A stretch of 64,000 nucleotides of DNA from Xanthostigma xanthostigma (lineage: Eukaryota > Arthropoda > Insecta > Raphidioptera > Raphidiidae): the NCBI GenBank assembly GCA_963575645.1, contig OY754469.1:38646753-38710752 (forward strand). The letters run 5' to 3'. A program made the position numbers and the translations under genes. Positions within the stretch are counted from its first letter, which is position 1; the number at the start of each line of letters is the position of its first letter. A model generated the notes under the pieces. It was not told the origin of the DNA. It was given only the letters and a program-made list of their open reading frames with translations, and did not search any database. Shown here piece after piece: positions 9,621 through 20,850 of this stretch.

Positions 9621-10442
9621 TAGTGATGTGTCCACATGACTCTTTATTGGGAGTTGCCTCCTTGCGCTCCGCTCACTAAAAAGAGTCGCTCAGAGCGAGT
9701 CGTTCAAAGGAGCGACACTAGACAGTACGCACTACACAAGAGTGCAGACTGCAGAGGTGTGAACTGTCATCATGTATGCTCAGGAGTCACGTAGCATTAG
9801 CACAATATACACAATCAGCTCTGAGCTCATTTTTTTAATATGATACTGATCTTATATTATTCGCATTTCGGATAAAGTATAAAGTATAGGCCTAGTTTAT
9901 ATGAGAGGCGTTCAACGCGCGTTAGCCTAACGCGCGTTTACAATTTCTATACAATTGTATATAACTGTTTACATGATAACGCGCGTTCAACGCGCCACCA
10001 ACGCGCGTTATCATGTAAACAGTTATATACAATATAGAAATTGTAAACGCGCGTTGGGCTAACGCGCGTTGACCGCTCTTCATGTGTGCTAGGCCTAATA
10101 AAAGCTGAACAATAATAATGTTTATTGTTACAATATTATATCTTTGTCAACGACGTCAATGTGAATGGTTTAAGTCACTGTAAGCTTAGTACTATTGCAC
10201 TTACAGTGTGTCATTCAACATTGACTCAGCAAAGATAACTCCGTACGTGCAAAATTCACTAGTGCCTCTGTGGCCTGTGCTGTGTGCGCTCTGTAAATGT
10301 GCGAATACAACACTACAGAACATCTCAGCACAGAGCAATGGCGCTCAGAGTGAGTCATTCACAAAAAAAAAGAGCGACTCGCTCCGCTCCGAGAAAGGAG
10401 TCGTTCATTAAGTACGACTCGCTCAGGAGCGACACATCACTA
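9621..10442. mobile_element. Non-autonomous hAT element, 822 bp
   Basis: Terminal repeats are TAGTGATGTGTC and GACACATCACTA, with a perfect 8-bp target duplication ATTCCAGC at 9613-9620 and 10443-10450. Subterminal GAGCGACTCGCTC-like words are repeated at both ends, as in hAT elements. No transposase is present. A palindromic MITE is inserted at 9889-10095. Confidence 0.88.
9889..10095. mobile_element. 207-bp palindromic PIF/Harbinger-like MITE
   Basis: Ends GGCCTAGTTTATATGAGAGG and CTTCATGTGTGCTAGGCC belong to the same family as 4746-4820 and 26603-26755. Long internal arms rich in AACGCGCGTT words pair with each other. The flanks are ATA on the left and TAA on the right, so the 3-bp duplication is not exact here. 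Confidence 0.72.
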
Positions 10443-10500
10443 ATTCCAGCGGCAACATCAGCCTCGTGTACAGCGGCCCGGGTGTGGTGGCGTGTTTTTA

Positions 10501-11671
10501 GAAAAATTTTAAGACTCCTCGTCTAAAAACCGCCGGTATAAGATGCCGGTGTCTCCTTAAGACAGTCTGTTTCCGTTAAATTAGTGAACAGGTTGACATG
10601 GGATAAAAGGTATGACATTTAGCCCTTGGCCCCATGGCTCCTCTGCTATACCTTCCCTCGATCGGCTTACCTGCACTGCCCTCGAATGCACAACGCATGA
10701 CGTACAGTAACATACCTATATCATTGACAGATGAGAACCAACAATCGGTATATACAGGGTGCGACTCTAAAATCTGCCAAATATAAGTTTCTTCCTACAG
10801 ACAAGCTCAGTTGTGTCACTAACAAGTTTGACTTCTTCGTTAATGTGATGTGAGATGTGATCAGAAAAGTCTGTATTTGAACGAGCCGAAATATCATTAC
10901 GCACAAAGGTATTTATGGTATTGCACGTTTCTCCCGAGAAACTGCTGGTTTTCACTTCATTTTCAATATTTTTGACAGTTCACTTTTGAACAAACCTCAC
11001 TTCTTAATAGTAGGTTATAAAAAAAAAAAAAAAAAAACAATCGACAGCGATTTGTTATGGAATTTTGGTAGCGCGACCAGTACCGCACTTAGTGCGTAAT
11101 AGGTTACTTTACGTATCGGTGTACAATGTACATGTGTGTAAAATAGATATTTTTTAAGAGCCGCTGTGCAAATTATGTATCTAGATTGTAATGCAATAAT
11201 TTATGTACGAGTTGTGAGATTATGGAAAACGAGATTTTTGTTCTATCTCGTATATTTTCATTTATCTTTTTAGGTTTCACCTGTACATGCCGTATAGTAT
11301 TTATTGTTATAGAAAAGGTCACTGGCTTATGGATACTTTCCCAGAAATATAAGATATACTAAAATACTTGTCTTTTTGTATTTTATGTATTTTAACGGCA
11401 AAGAGGTTTAGAATTTGTAGAATTGCATTTTTAAAATTTTAACATTTATATTACCTATTGTTGTTATATAGCCAGGATTCAGTCCTTTATTTCCTTAAAT
11501 AAGCGGTTTACTTGAAATCTTCTTTTTCCCACAAATAAAAAGCACAGGATTAAGAAGTCTTCTTTAATTGTCTAGTTGCGTTCTCTTTTACTTTTATAAA
11601 ATATATCGATTCGGTCGTTGCTTGATATAAACTAATTTTATATTTTTTTTTGATGCTGTCTATATCTATAT
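10501..11671. other. Non-coding sequence with a poly-A tract
   Basis: A poly-A run lies at about 11019-11038. Around 11061-11110 there is weak resemblance to 25425-25475 (GCGCGACCAGT and a nearby CCGCAC), suggesting an old shared repeat. Overlapping 61-62-codon minus-strand frames near 10721-10955 have no recognisable features. Confidence 0.4.
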
Positions 11672-11797
11672 ACTAATATATAAAGCTGAAGAGTTTGTTT
11701 GTTTGCTTGTTTATTTGTTTGTTTGTTTGGTTGAACGCGCTAATCTCAGGGACTACTGGTTCGAATTGAAAACATTTTTTTATTTTAATTGTAACCG
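11672..11797 (+). repeat. Fragment of the LINE-like tail family with (GTTT)n
   Basis: The order TATAAAGCTGAAGAG, a GTTT run, GAACGCGCTAATCTCAG and ACTACTGGTTCGAATTGAA is the beginning of the family seen in reverse at 4824-4905 and forward near 59530. The copy stops where the SINE begins. Confidence 0.65.
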
Positions 11798-12738
11798 AGC
11801 GGGGTGATTGTTGAGAGTACTAGACTCGCATTCTCTAGGTGCCGGGTTCAAATTCTGGCGGGGGCAGATGTGGCTGGAACTTTTTCCTGCTGCCTCTCGC
11901 CAAGAAACGGTAATAGGTCATATGCATAAAACTCCAAATTGGTTAAAATTTTTATTTCGAAATATATTTTAGTTCTTGATCATAACGTAATGGTTATTTT
12001 ATTAATCTAATCACTGAAAAAAAAAATACAAATAATAAAAAAGAAATGTAGAAAATAAGCGCTACTTTCGAATTTTCAAAACGCATCGTGACGTCAGAGT
12101 ATATATATCAACAACAGTTTTCATGACGACTGTGTCGTCTCACAGTAAGATTATGTCAGTATTTAGAGAAAACAACAAATAAACTTCATTTAGAACATTG
12201 ACAATTTGACATCAAGGTTGGCATGCATCGTATATCATGACGTCACATAAGCCCGCGAATATGGCCGATTGTTTAAACTGTCTATTTTTGAATGTGGAAT
12301 TTAATATTTTTTTTCTTATGATAATATTACATTTTTAAATGATTACCTATCAATTTTTTTCCGTATTATGGTTGACTAAATAATCTATTAAAAATATAAA
12401 AAAAAATCATGCATATGACCTATTCCTGTACCGGTCATCTTGTTGAGGTTTTACATGGTTTCCCTCAATAATTTCAGATAAATATCGAGATGGTTCCTTA
12501 ATCAAGGCCATGGCCGATTTCCTGTCAAACTCCTATGCTCAAAATTTGCCTACCTTATCCTAATGTGTTAAAATTTCTTCTTTCGCCCATCGCTATTAAT
12601 TAAGTGGAAGTTTAAAAATGTATAAAATAAGGGGAAGTGTGATAGATGGAAAGTAGCAATGGTTCGAATGGCATCTGTTACGACATAAAGTCGCGAAACG
12701 GATGTTAAACGCATTATTATTATTATTATTAATTATTG
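11798..12738 (+). mobile_element. tRNA-derived SINE (family S), split by an insertion
   Basis: The head has an A-box-like stretch and a B box, GGTTCAAATTC, followed by a ~330-bp unique body and a (TTA)n tail. Family members lie at 33460-33861, 37672-37810 and 57186-57605. ATTGTAA flanks both ends (11790-11796 and after the TTA tail near 12735), consistent with target-primed insertion. The body is interrupted at 11912-12421. Confidence 0.78.
11912..12421. mobile_element. ~510-bp TIR element inserted in the SINE
   Basis: Ends AGGTCATATGCAT and ATGCATATGACCT are perfect 13-bp inverted repeats. Intact SINE copies read GGTAATTCCTG at this point, so the apparent duplication is AT. A TA duplication with one lost base is an alternative. 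The element is non-coding. Confidence 0.72.
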
Positions 12739-13398
12739 TAATTAATTGACGAATCCTGCGTATAGCTGTTTTGGATTATAAATTTATTCTATGTTTGAAT
12801 ACATAATATTTAGTGAAAAACGAGAAACATTTGTAGGTACCTATTATAATAGTCTTGAATGTTATCGAGCGACAGTATATGGGTGATATTGAATTATAAT
12901 CATTTTTATCTCATTATCATATTTATTAGATATCAAGTTATAAATAATGTTTATAGTATAGAATATAGATATTTCCATATTTCGATGTTTTCATTCAGTA
13001 AATAAAGACATATGTCTATTCGCTGGTGGCCGGCCAATGGCTACCGGTAAATCGCCAGATCACACCTACTTATAAACATAAATAACATGCACATATAAAT
13101 TCAAATTAGGAACACACACACTTAAGCAGGTTACTAGAAAAAGTCCAAATCTATTGTATGTGTAAAAAAATGTCTCGTTTTGTGAAAGTTTTAGCCTATA
13201 TACCCGGAGTTGTCCGGGAATAACAGCCTCCTAGACACCTTCCGACATACTTTAGCTCGGCATTAGTGAAAACCGCATAGTAATGGGTTGAACGGTTTCC
13301 GAGTTTGTCGCGTTTAAAAAACGTGGCGAACAGAAAATCATGTGTCATCGATGCCTGTCCGCGACTTGGCAGTTGGCAGGCGGCAACTCTATGCACTA

Positions 13399-13443
<45 letters not shown>

Positions 13444-15143
13444 TTTGCACATGGAAAAGCAACGTATATGCGTCGGAGTGGTGTTTTACTTAATCTTTGC
13501 ACGCAGGTATGTAGCAAAAAGATGAAGATAGAAGATGTATTAACTGTACAGCCATTACAAAATTTGAAAATTTGTATAAATGTTTTCAAAAGACTCTAAA
13601 CTGTCTGAACACTGATTTTGGGTTTTATGGAGAAAACTCATAAAAAAACGTGTTTTTATGTAGCTAATGGCCATATTCACCGAACATATTCATTTATTCG
13701 GTTCATTTGTTCCTTAGGTAACTATTCCTCCGAATAAATAGCGATAACTCAATTCACCAAACATAATTATGTTTACTGCAGGCACAATTCTATTCTGTCT
13801 TACTTCGAGGGTAATTTATTTGCCTGATAAAATAATTATGGCTGTCACACAGATCATAATACCTAACCTATAAACGTGGAGTATTATATCTACAGTTGCT
13901 CTTGTGAATTTATTTATATGTTGTTTATTAACCTTTTGTGAAGTGTATTGTTGTAAAACATTTAAGTTAGTTGAAGTTTTGTGTGCAATTGGGTTAGGAT
14001 AAAACAATATTATTTTGTGAAACTTTTTTTGACGTTTCCACTAACGCCATCGGTTGGGCTTTTGGGTGAAAATATTCAACAAAAAGAGCAAGGAGTATAG
14101 TGCAGTGTATATTTATTCTTTAACTAACTTTTCTACCTAATATTTTACTCGGTGAATTTTTTAGTATAACTGTGTTCTAATATTAAGGACGTTTTGTTAG
14201 TAGGTATATAAAAACACGCACATATTCGAATGAAATGTGTCAAAATTTCAAAGCAATCGGTGAAGAAATTGCGGAGATTTAAGATTTTGAACAACCGAAC
14301 ATTAACCTTTTTATTTATAAAGATTTTATACAACAGGAAGTAGTGTTAGTTCTATCATTCTATGTATAGTTGAGTGTTTTGTACGGATTTCGTAAAAAAA
14401 ATTAAGATTTGTGCTTGTTTTTTGCGTAAAAGAATTTATTTATTTCAATGACATTTTGACGAAGTCATTGCCTTGGCTCTTTTTCACGCTCTAATTATAA
14501 TAATTTCTGTTCAATATTTCGATAAATACAAGAAATATTAATAATGAGGTCGCTCTGTCAAGAACGGTCTAGCCAGTGGCGGACTAAAACTAATTGAAAT
14601 CAAAGGACGTTTTTTTTCGACTCCCCTAAAAAAATATATTCGAAGCCTCTTAATATTACATTCGTTTTTAGTAAAATTTAATTTATTTGAGTGTTTGCTG
14701 TTCTCTTCGTTTTAGTACATTTTAATAAAAGCTTGTTTTTAAATTTTTTTACTTTTATTTGATTTAATTTTTCATTATTCCTTAGACGCTATTGACCTCA
14801 GCAGTTGAGGGTCTATAATCTGCAATCTATTGTTTTGCACGGGAATTTGTTAATAAAGATAATATTGTTATGTATTTCAGAAATGCGATATCTAGGTGAC
14901 TACACTGAGATGTATAAAACAGCTTTCGGATTGGTATAATAAAATGGTCAATGATAGGCAATAATAAATTTGATAGCAGTTTGCTTTAGTTATAATCCGA
15001 TCACATCAATAAAAAACCTCTTGCATAATGTCCGAGGATTCAAATGACTGGTGGTGGCCGATAACCGCTGCCAGGGCCGGACTACGACGCTTTTGAAACG
15101 ACAAATAGCATTGTATATTGATAATCCACACACAAGATATTTA
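12739..15143. other. Non-coding sequence
   Basis: Short open frames at 13196-14333 overlap a CT microsatellite or are AT-rich chance frames. No splice-flanked exon or complete mobile element was recognised. Confidence 0.4.
13396..13441 (+). repeat. (CT)n microsatellite
   Basis: About 22 nearly pure CT units. It creates several leucine/serine or arginine/glutamate frames on both strands that are not genes. Confidence 0.95.
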
Positions 15144-15151
15144 GTTTTAAA

Positions 15152-16027
15152 TAGAGATGTGCCGACTATCCGGCCACTATCATAGTCGGCTAATCGGCAA
15201 AGAGCGCCAACTATCCGGCTTCTTGACGGAGTCCTAACGAGGTATCGGGGTTGGATGTCAGTATTTAATTATGGTTGTTCATATTTGTAGTATTTGCTGT
15301 TTTTCCCTGCCCACCACCAGAAATTATCATTTGGCATTGACTACACTTAATTTTACGGAATCATAGTCTAATTGTTCAAAAAACATCCAAACACGAGACT
15401 TTCTTTTTGATATGATTAAATTTTAATTGAGCTATTTGACTTTAATGAACAATAACTGTAGGTATTATCTTTACACAATTTTTTTTTACACAAAAACGCT
15501 GCTCTGACCCTTACAAAAGCAAAAATCAAGAAACAATGCGAAGTAAACAAAACAGGTTCCGACTAGGCTTGGGTAACTCCGATCTGAACCGGTTCAAAGA
15601 GCCGGCTCCGACAGAAGATCCGTGAGAGCCGACTCCCCTTTTTTATGAGCCGACGGATCAATGGATCCGCTTATAATATGTGAGTCAGTCACTGGCATAA
15701 TATTACGTGATATGATTGACTCAACTAACTCAGTGGCTCAGTTGACTCGAATAACATATTCAGAACTCGACTCTTTTTGAACCGGTTCAGGGAGCCGGCT
15801 CACATACGGGATCCAGATGTAAAGATGCAGATCACTAAATAGACCCGTTTATCCCATCTCTAGTTCCGACATGCTCGCAGGCTGCGTTTGCGACTTTCAC
15901 GCGAATCATCTGTAAACGAAGCGTTATACGAAAATCCCCGAAACCGTGATCGGCTTGGCCGACTAGTCGGCCTCTTTACAACGACTAATCGGCTAGTCGG
16001 CCAAAGTCATAATCCGGCACATCTCTA
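15152..16027. mobile_element. Non-autonomous hAT element, 876 bp (outer)
   Basis: The ends are TAGAGATGTGCCG and CGGCACATCTCTA, with a perfect 8-bp target duplication GTTTTAAA at 15144-15151 and 16028-16035. Subterminal GCCGACTA / TAGTCGGC words are repeated at both ends. No transposase is encoded. A second hAT sits at 15564-15862. Confidence 0.9.
15564..15862. mobile_element. Non-autonomous hAT element nested in 15152-16027
   Basis: A perfect 8-bp duplication GTTCCGAC lies at 15556-15563 and 15863-15870. The termini TAGGCTTGGGTA and ATCCCATCTCTA are imperfect inverted repeats. Inner GAACCGGTTCA and GAGCCGGCTC words recur in both halves. The element is non-coding. Confidence 0.82.
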
Positions 16028-16035
16028 GTTTTAAA

Positions 16036-16683
16036 TAAAACTTCAAATCACAGACAACATGTTTCGATATACAATGTAATCTCTATATATACAGGTGTTT
16101 TTTTTTCAACCTACACAGCATGAAAGGATGGGTAGAGGAATCATTTCAGATAGGGAACTTAACCCTTAAAACGAGAGTTGATTCAGACCCTCCGCCTCTG
16201 TAAAGTAGGCAATCGATCCAAGCCATGTCAACCTGTTCCAGTTTCCCATCTCTCGGCGAAGATGCTTCGCCATGAAGCTTTAGCGTAGTGCATAGCATCC
16301 AGGCGTACCAATCCAGGTAACCCAAAATCGAATGACCATTCTCCTGCTGCTTTAGATGTAACACATTGCGCCACGAATATAAAAGGCTCGGAAGTTAGAT
16401 GCGAATGCGGGCTTGCGCTTGTATTGAAAAACTACAAACTCGCAACTCAACGAAACTCAAACAGCAATAACAACTTGACAATAGCGTATTCGACTGTACT
16501 TTAAAGCTGGAAAGCGACAAGTGACAAAGGCAACGAGCGATCACGGCAAATCACCGACGAGCGCACGTTCCGTGCAGGTAGCTGGGAGGTGGTGGGAGTA
16601 TCAACGGCTCTAAAATGTGCCTTTGCGACGCTGTATGTGACTAACTTCCGAACCTTTTAGATCCGTGGCGCGTATTATAATAC
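16036..16683. other. GC-richer non-coding stretch, nothing recognised
   Basis: A 72-codon minus-strand frame at 16146-16364 lies in unusually GC-balanced DNA. I do not recognise the product and see no clear splice context. It could be an exon or repeat remnant, so I do not call it a gene. Confidence 0.35.
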
Positions 16684-17042
16684 CATTAATAGACGATCGA
16701 ACTTGGTACGGACCGGACAACGGATATGGTCCGCTCCGTACCAAATCTGTTCGTCTAGACAGTAATCTGCGTGTCCACGCGGTTCGATGGTTTGCATATC
16801 GTACTTGATCCGCTTCGTACTAAATCCGCGCGTGTAGAGTATTAACAGACGATTGAACTTGGTACATATAACGACGTCATTAGTCAATGATCAAAATTCA
16901 AAACGTTGTGCAACATGGTAGAAATTTTGATAGAACGCGAAGTTCTTGGACACAAGGAGACTGACAGATTCGGTCGTCTGTTGCAACCAGCGAACTTGAT
17001 CCGCCACACCATGTCCGTACCAAGTTCGATCGTCTAATAATA
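16684..17042. mobile_element. ~355-bp MITE with AGACGATCGAACTTGG termini
   Basis: AGACGATCGAACTTGGTACG near the left end is mirrored by CGTACCAAGTTCGATCGTCT near the right end, perfect 20-bp inverted repeats. A partial third copy of the motif lies near 16850-16865. It is non-coding. The flanks are AT-rich, so the duplication cannot be fixed. Confidence 0.75.
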
Positions 17043-17474
17043 CTATAATATCCGCAGTCGGATAATTGTCGAAAAGACGGCGGCGTTGATCGGAGAGCTG
17101 CTGCTGTTGACCCCGGCCCGGCTCTGAGCAGTTGACCGTTGACCACTGCAGCAGCGCCTTGAGAGAAGAGCCAGCGCGTGTGAATAGTCGAAGTTGGAAT
17201 AATAAACCCGGCGTTGTTACGACCGAACCGGACACATAAATGTCTATCGCGTTTGACATCTCACTTTTAAAACACACATACAAACACGACGCATGCGTAT
17301 TGCGTATATTATAGAAAAGACCCGACCCCTGTCTCTGATAGATCTATCTGCGTGTCTCCTCTAATAAAGGACCTGTTTCTTTATCTTACACATTCTATGA
17401 TTTTTTTTAGTTTCAACGGCGTGCGGAAATATTTTTTAGCCTATACCACCCCGTTTTTTGTTGTAATAAAAACA

Positions 17475-18060
17475 TACTAGTGTGACCTGTGCGAATTATT
17501 CCCACTAAATAAGTATAATGATTATCACTTTACAAAATTATTTTTTAAATATGATTGCAGGTATTCAATTCGTTTCTAATTTTTGCACACTGCTTATAAC
17601 GTTCTTCTTTTTGTTGTATTACAATATGAAGCTCAGATGACAGATCGAAGAAATATTTTACTCAAATTGTCATATAGAGGCGCAAGTAGCAAAAGCGTTG
17701 AGCTAAGCCGTCAGATGGCATCATTCAGCATTGCTGTGACGTTGTTCAGCGTTGCTCGCTGTTTCAAAATTAAAGCCGTCAGATGGCAGTATGCAGTATT
17801 GTGTCTGTTGTATTGCAATATGAAGGTCAGATAACAGATCGAAGTGTTGACGTTGTTTCAAAATTAAAGCCGTTAGATGGCAGACGTTGTTCAGCGTTGC
17901 TGTATTTTAATTAATTTACAAAAACAAAAGCAATAATAAATTTTTTAGTTGTCGATGTCAGTAGAGCAAGCAGTTTTCTGTAAAATGATATATAATTTAT
18001 GTGGAGAAATTGTGAGGGTTTTTCTAAAAATGGTGGCAAACATCTTTAACCTTAGCGTAT
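17475..18060 (+). repeat. Dispersed family E, copy 2
   Basis: Starts CTAGTGTGACCTGTGCGAA and ends near TTAGCGTATTAATA. Compared with copy 1 it has an extra internal AGATGGCA-bearing segment, so copies differ in the number of internal units. The 83-codon frame inside mirrors the one in copy 1 and is not a gene. Confidence 0.75.
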
Positions 18061-19008
18061 TAATACCTATATAAAAACATATTATTGGCATTAGTTAGGG
18101 AGCTGACGCGCAGAGAAACCATGTCGTCCCAACTTTCTGTCGCTTTATACATAAGCTATTTAAGTAATTTAGAGCATTTTTTTTGTATGATATAGGGGCG
18201 GAATCTGGACCTATTTTAAGATAAAAAATATCAAAGGTGGTAAAAAAAGGCTATTCATGATCATAAATCCACTTTCTTAGGTGTGGCTTGATGAGGGCTG
18301 CAATTGGTCAAAAACTTCTGCCGCTGGTATTTTCCGGTAATTTGGCTGTAACAGAACCTAGAAACTAAGCGTCAGATTTTTTTAAATTTTAACCCTTTTT
18401 ACCACCTTTTAAATTTTTTATCCCCCTTAGACGTCTCACATTTTTTTAAAACATTTATCTGAATGTGTGAGATATCCAAATATTATAATTTTGTAACAAT
18501 TATTATTATTTTATTAAACATATTTGTTAACGTAAGTTTGTAACATGAATATTATTTAATTCAATACATTTATCAATTTAAGTTTTTTAACATGAACACT
18601 ACTTCCTAGTTCATACGCTCCGCTGCCATCTTGCTTTTGTTTCTCTACATGACCACCAGAGTACACCAGTGGCGGCGAGGCTTTTTAAGACGTGGTGTTA
18701 CAATTTCATATTTTTACCTGCACATGGTCGTAAGTTTCGAATGACCTTAAGTGAATAAATAAAATAAATAGCTACAGATAAAATGTTATAATTCTGACGT
18801 ACCCCACTGTTAGCACATATTATAGAGAGATGTAGGTATATAAATGACAAGACTTAAATTGAGGATCTTAAACTAAAATAAAACTCCATCTTCATCCCAA
18901 TCTTAAATCGTCTCGCTGACGTTTTAGTCAATCTAACACAAAAAATCTCACGCTTTTTTCAACCTATTATCAACCACGAAAGTATATAGTTGAATTTATA
19001 TAATTTAC
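18061..19008. other. Non-coding sequence, nothing recognised
   Basis: No coding frame, RNA gene or clear terminal repeats were seen. Confidence 0.4.
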
Positions 19009-19255
19009 TAGCGGATCCGGTAGGCAGACGTGGCCCTACTACAGACCTTGCTAGCCAAATATATTTATTGAATTAAAATCTTTTATTCAGTATAATTGAA
19101 ATACCTCTATAATATTACAAATACAATAGAATTTTCGGGATCTTGACAACTGCGTCAGGTGACCCCATTAGTATACAAAATAAGAATTTCATCAAAATCG
19201 GTCAAGCCGTTTAAGAGGAAGAATTACGAACACATCTACACGGAATTTTTATGTA
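19009..19255 (-). repeat. LINE-like terminal fragment
   Basis: It contains TACTAGCGGATCCGG at one end and TCAAAATCGGTCAAGCC with TTACGAACACATCTAC at the other. These are characteristic of widespread arthropod non-coding retroelement tails. The clade cannot be set from this fragment. Confidence 0.45.
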
Positions 19256-19983
19256 CCTATCAAGCTAAGTGTAGTGAAAATTATTCTAAATTATAGATTT
19301 TTATTTTCAATTAGTACCTAGATAAAAAAATCATTTAAATTAGCAACTCTAATATATTTTATAAGTTTTAGTTCTTAGCTTAGCCGCTTTTGGAACGGCG
19401 TGTCGCTAAAGATTTTGGCATCCAAAGTGAATTTATCGTTGCTAGTCCATAAATTCATCATCAGATGCGTTCTTCAACTCAGCATTGAAAAGTTTGGGAG
19501 CCACTGGGTTGAAAAATTTACATACATAATTTATATCTCTAGCACATTAAGCTGCTGGACCCCACATGTTTCTTTACTATTTTTATATGATTCAGCAGAC
19601 AAATTTGATTATCAAATTAAAATTTTTCACCACGGGATTTGTGTTTTTTTTTTTGTCAATGTGTTTTTGTTGTTAACGTGCTGAGTGCCTATTGGGCGTT
19701 ATTTATTTGTTATCTGCAATATATTTCATATTTATACGACCGTAATTTGGCATATTTATTCTCAAATTCGATAATAGTTCCAATTAGAGAGATATTCAAC
19801 TCGCGCATGCCAAACAAGAAAATTTCACGAAAGAATTATTGGAAACCAGTTTTATAAATAAATGGTATATTTTCTAATTTTATGTCCATTATTGTTAAAT
19901 TATTGACGTGTTATAGCTCCTTATGTGGGTTCGGGACGTTTAAAGTTTGCGTTAAATATTTAACAGTATAATCTTCTACAACT
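19256..19983. other. Non-coding sequence, nothing recognised
   Basis: Two AT-rich frames of 94 and 72 codons occur at 19400-19857. They are hydrophobic by base composition, overlap each other in different phases and match nothing I know. Confidence 0.35.
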
Positions 19984-19984
19984 A

Positions 19985-20225
19985 AAGCCGTATCAAAAAC
20001 ATAAACGTGAAAAAGGGAGCTAAGTTTAATATTCAATTAAAAAATTGAGATTTTAAAAGGTAGGTACCAAGTTTTCTCTTGGGAAATTTTCGTGTTTTAT
20101 ACAACTTCATGTTTATATGTGTGAAAATTTGCCAAGTAAAAACTTGACCTTTTTAGATCTCAATTCTTTTTGTATTGAATATTGAACTTGGCTCCCTTTT
20201 TCACATTTATGTTTTTGATGGGATA
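19985..20225. mobile_element. Foldback element, family related to 54345-54690
   Basis: The left arm (ATCAAAAACATAAACGTGAA, then GGGAGC) is mirrored by the right arm (GGCTCCC, then TTCACATTTATGTTTTTGAT). Arms extend over about 100 bp with gaps. The same terminal words occur in the foldback at 54345-54690. It is non-coding. Confidence 0.65.
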
Positions 20226-20257
20226 TCAGTACTTTTTATAAAGAAATTATTATTACT

Positions 20258-20850
20258 AGTGTGACCAGTGCGAATTATTCGCACTTAATAAGTATAATAA
20301 TTATCACTTTACAAAATTATTTTTTAAATATGATTGCAGGTATTCAATTCGTTTCTAACTTTGCACACTGCTTATAACGTTCTTCTTTTTGTTGTATTAC
20401 AATATGAAGCTCAGATGACAGATCGAAGAAATATTTTACTAAAATTGTCATAAAGAGGCGCAAGTAGCAAAAGCGTTGAGCTAAGCCGTCAGATGGCATC
20501 ATGCAGCATTGCTGTGACGTTGTTCAGCGTTGCTCGCTGTTTCAAAATTAAAGCCGTTAGATGGCAGTATGCAGTATTGTGTCTGTTGTATTACAATATG
20601 AAGGTCAGATGACAGATCGAAGTGTTGACGTTGTTTCAAAATTAACGCTGTCAGATAGCAGACGTTGTTCAGAGTTGCTGTATTTTAATTAATTTACAAA
20701 AACAAAAGCAATAATACATTTTTTAGTTGTCGATGTCAGTAGAGCAAGCAATTATCTGTAAAATGATATATAATTTATGTGGAGAAATTGTGAGTTTTTT
20801 TTTAAAAAGGGAGGCAAACATCTTTAACCTTAGCGTATTAATATATATGA
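20258..20850 (+). repeat. Dispersed family E, copy 3
   Basis: Colinear with copy 2, including the extra internal segment. It begins CTAGTGTGACCAGTGCGAA and ends near TTAGCGTATTAATATAT. Confidence 0.75.

Larger units (their letters stand above)
9385..10500. repeat. PIF/Harbinger-like repeat family, split by a hAT
   Basis: The sequence flanking the hAT (up to 9620 and from 10443) matches 62690-62900, including GTGGGCGTTT, GACAAGATAC and CTGATTGGTTCTTGC. The right end CAGCCTCGTGTACAGCGGCC at 10462-10481 mirrors the GGCCGCTGCACACGAGGCTG end at 56529. The left terminus was not found, so this copy looks incomplete. Confidence 0.6.

Noticed and set aside
13196-13599. Leucine/serine-rich and arginine/glutamate-rich small proteins
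   Set aside because: They are read-throughs of a (CT)n microsatellite in several frames on both strands.
16146-16364. A 72-codon minus-strand gene or exon
   Set aside because: Composition is protein-like, but I recognise no domain and no convincing splice sites. I left it as an uncalled stretch.
16891-17283. A 130-codon minus-strand protein
   Set aside because: It runs through the right terminal repeat of the 16684-17042 MITE and overlaps another open frame on the same strand.
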